In this document: positions 63,225-64,000 of the stretch, one piece after another | Layout of the letters: each line of letters begins with the position of its first letter | Numbering within the stretch: position 1 is the first letter of the stretch | From: Oxyruncus cristatus | Taxonomy: Eukaryota; Chordata; Aves; Passeriformes; Cotingidae | Direction of reading: 5' to 3' | NCBI GenBank assembly: GCA_013399855.1 | Contig: VXAY01006688.1 | Location: 1,368,615-1,432,614 of the forward strand | DNA length: 64,000 nucleotides | Position numbers and translations under genes: made by a program | Notes under the pieces: generated by a model | The model's database searches: none | The model's input: the letters and a program-made list of their open reading frames with translations, nothing else | Told to the model about the DNA's origin: nothing

Positions 63225-64000
63225 CGGAGTCATAGAGTCATAGAATGGATTGGACCTCAAAAATCATCTATTCCAACCCCTCTGCCCTGGGCAGGGACAC
63301 CCTCTACTAGACCAAGTTGCTCAGAGCCCCATCCCGCCTGGCCTTGAACACTTCTAGGAATGGGGCATCCACAGCTTCTCTGGGCAACATGTTCCAGTGC
63401 CTCGCTGCCATCTGAGTAAAGAATTTCTTCCTAAAATCTAATCTAAATCTTTACACTTTCTGTTTAAAACCATTCCTCCTTGTACTATCAGTATCTGCCC
63501 ATGTGAAAGGTTGACGTCCCTCTTTTTTTGTAAGCCTCCAGTAAGTACTGGAAGGGAGGCCACAATGAGGTCACCCTGGTGTCTTCTCTTCTCCAAGCTG
63601 AACAGTTCCAGCTCTCTCAGGCTGTCTGAGAGAGCCTCCAGCCCTTTGATCATCCTTGTGACACTCTTTTGGATTCACTTTTCAAATACGGTGGACAGAG
63701 TCTTGGCAACCACTTCAGTCAGTTCCCTCAAGACTCTGTCCATCGTATTTGAAAAGTGAATGACAATGATGCATCTCATCAGGCCCCATAGACTTGAAGC
63801 TATTCAGCTTCATTAGGTGGTCTGAAAACTGCTCTTTGCTCACAGTGGCAGCAACTTTTCTTCCCCTGACCTGAACTAGAGGTTCAGGGACTTGTGAGAT
63901 GTGTGAAGCCTGACTGTGTGAAGACTGAGGGGAAGAACTCTTTGAATACCTCACCCTTCTCCATATCTGTTCTCACCTTATTTATCTGAGTGAGGGTACA
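63225..64000 (-). mobile_element. CR1 LINE with internal deletion and fold-back duplication, cut by window end
   Basis: The 3' end starts at CGGAGTCATAGAGTCATAG and runs through CTCTGCCCTGGGCAGGGACA and GGGGCATCCACAGCTTCTCT to about 63672 (ORF2 C-terminus: MIKGLEALSDSLRELELFSL, EKRR). It then jumps to a part upstream of the RT core: the minus strand beyond 63762 reads DHLMKLNSFKSMGPDEMH, and earlier FKEFFPSVF, both normal for that region. The RT core, about 1.5 kb by family order, is missing. A 33-bp inverted repeat sits at the junction. The element continues past 64000. Confidence 0.9.
63673..63761. repeat. 33-bp inverted repeat (hairpin) at a CR1 deletion junction
   Basis: Left arm 63673-63705 (starts ATTCACTTTTCAAATACG) and right arm 63729-63761 (ends CGTATTTGAAAAGTGAAT) are reverse complements with one mismatch in 33. 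The loop is 23 bp (63706-63728). Read on the minus strand, the loop and the arm at 63673-63705 are ordinary CR1 (LRELTEVVAKTLS, FEK), so the other arm is the added copy. Confidence 0.95.

Overview
The window looks like bird nuclear DNA. The evidence is about a dozen CR1 retrotransposon pieces with the avian 3' ends (TTGGAAGGGACC on one strand, ATTCTRTG octamer tails on the other) and two endogenous-retrovirus LTRs of types common in Neoaves. A single mammalian-type MIR fossil fits the sparse ancient layer of a bird genome. The base composition is AT-rich and CpG-poor. The LTR types suggest a neoavian, perhaps a passerine, but this rests on remembered family likeness and not on a search.

I found no protein-coding gene, tRNA, rRNA or CRISPR array that I can defend. 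Every long open frame is either retrotransposon-derived (CR1 ORF2 remnants or LTR frames), a translated microsatellite, or a frame of 60 to 170 residues with no recognisable domain. The window therefore reads as intergenic or deep intronic DNA. A few weak exon-like signals are listed as leads only.

Layout by region: 1-11 kb is mostly unique DNA with a 5'-truncated CR1 at 1.2-1.6 kb, flanked by a 10-bp direct repeat, and CR1 scraps at 3.8 and 5.9 kb. At 11.25-11.32 kb there is a 62-N gap inside a poly(A) run. A T41 tract lies at 14.2 kb, a perfect 24-bp palindrome at 17.66 kb and a CR1 scrap at 18.6 kb. The densest repeat cluster is 22-26 kb: a truncated LTR, then a CR1 split by a complete 1.08-kb solo LTR, whose 3' tail runs into about 315 bp of (CCTAT)n microsatellite. 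26-36 kb is the longest stretch without any repeat I recognise. 36-38.2 kb holds an old CR1-clade fragment, a CR1 scrap and a 0.68-kb CR1. 38-54 kb is again mostly unique, with CR1 tails at 42.2, 46.2 and 52.1 kb. 54.6-55.6 kb has a MIR fossil and an inverted CR1 of the same subfamily as the one at 37.5 kb. 63.2-64 kb is a rearranged CR1 with an internal deletion and a fold-back (inverted) duplication, running off the window end.

There is no operon or gene system here. The most informative content is the history of the repeats: a datable nesting (CR1, then LTR), a microsatellite seeded by a CR1 tail, an LTR-internal 45-bp repeat, and a CR1 whose deletion and hairpin duplication can be put in order. 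I did not find evidence for a new biological system.
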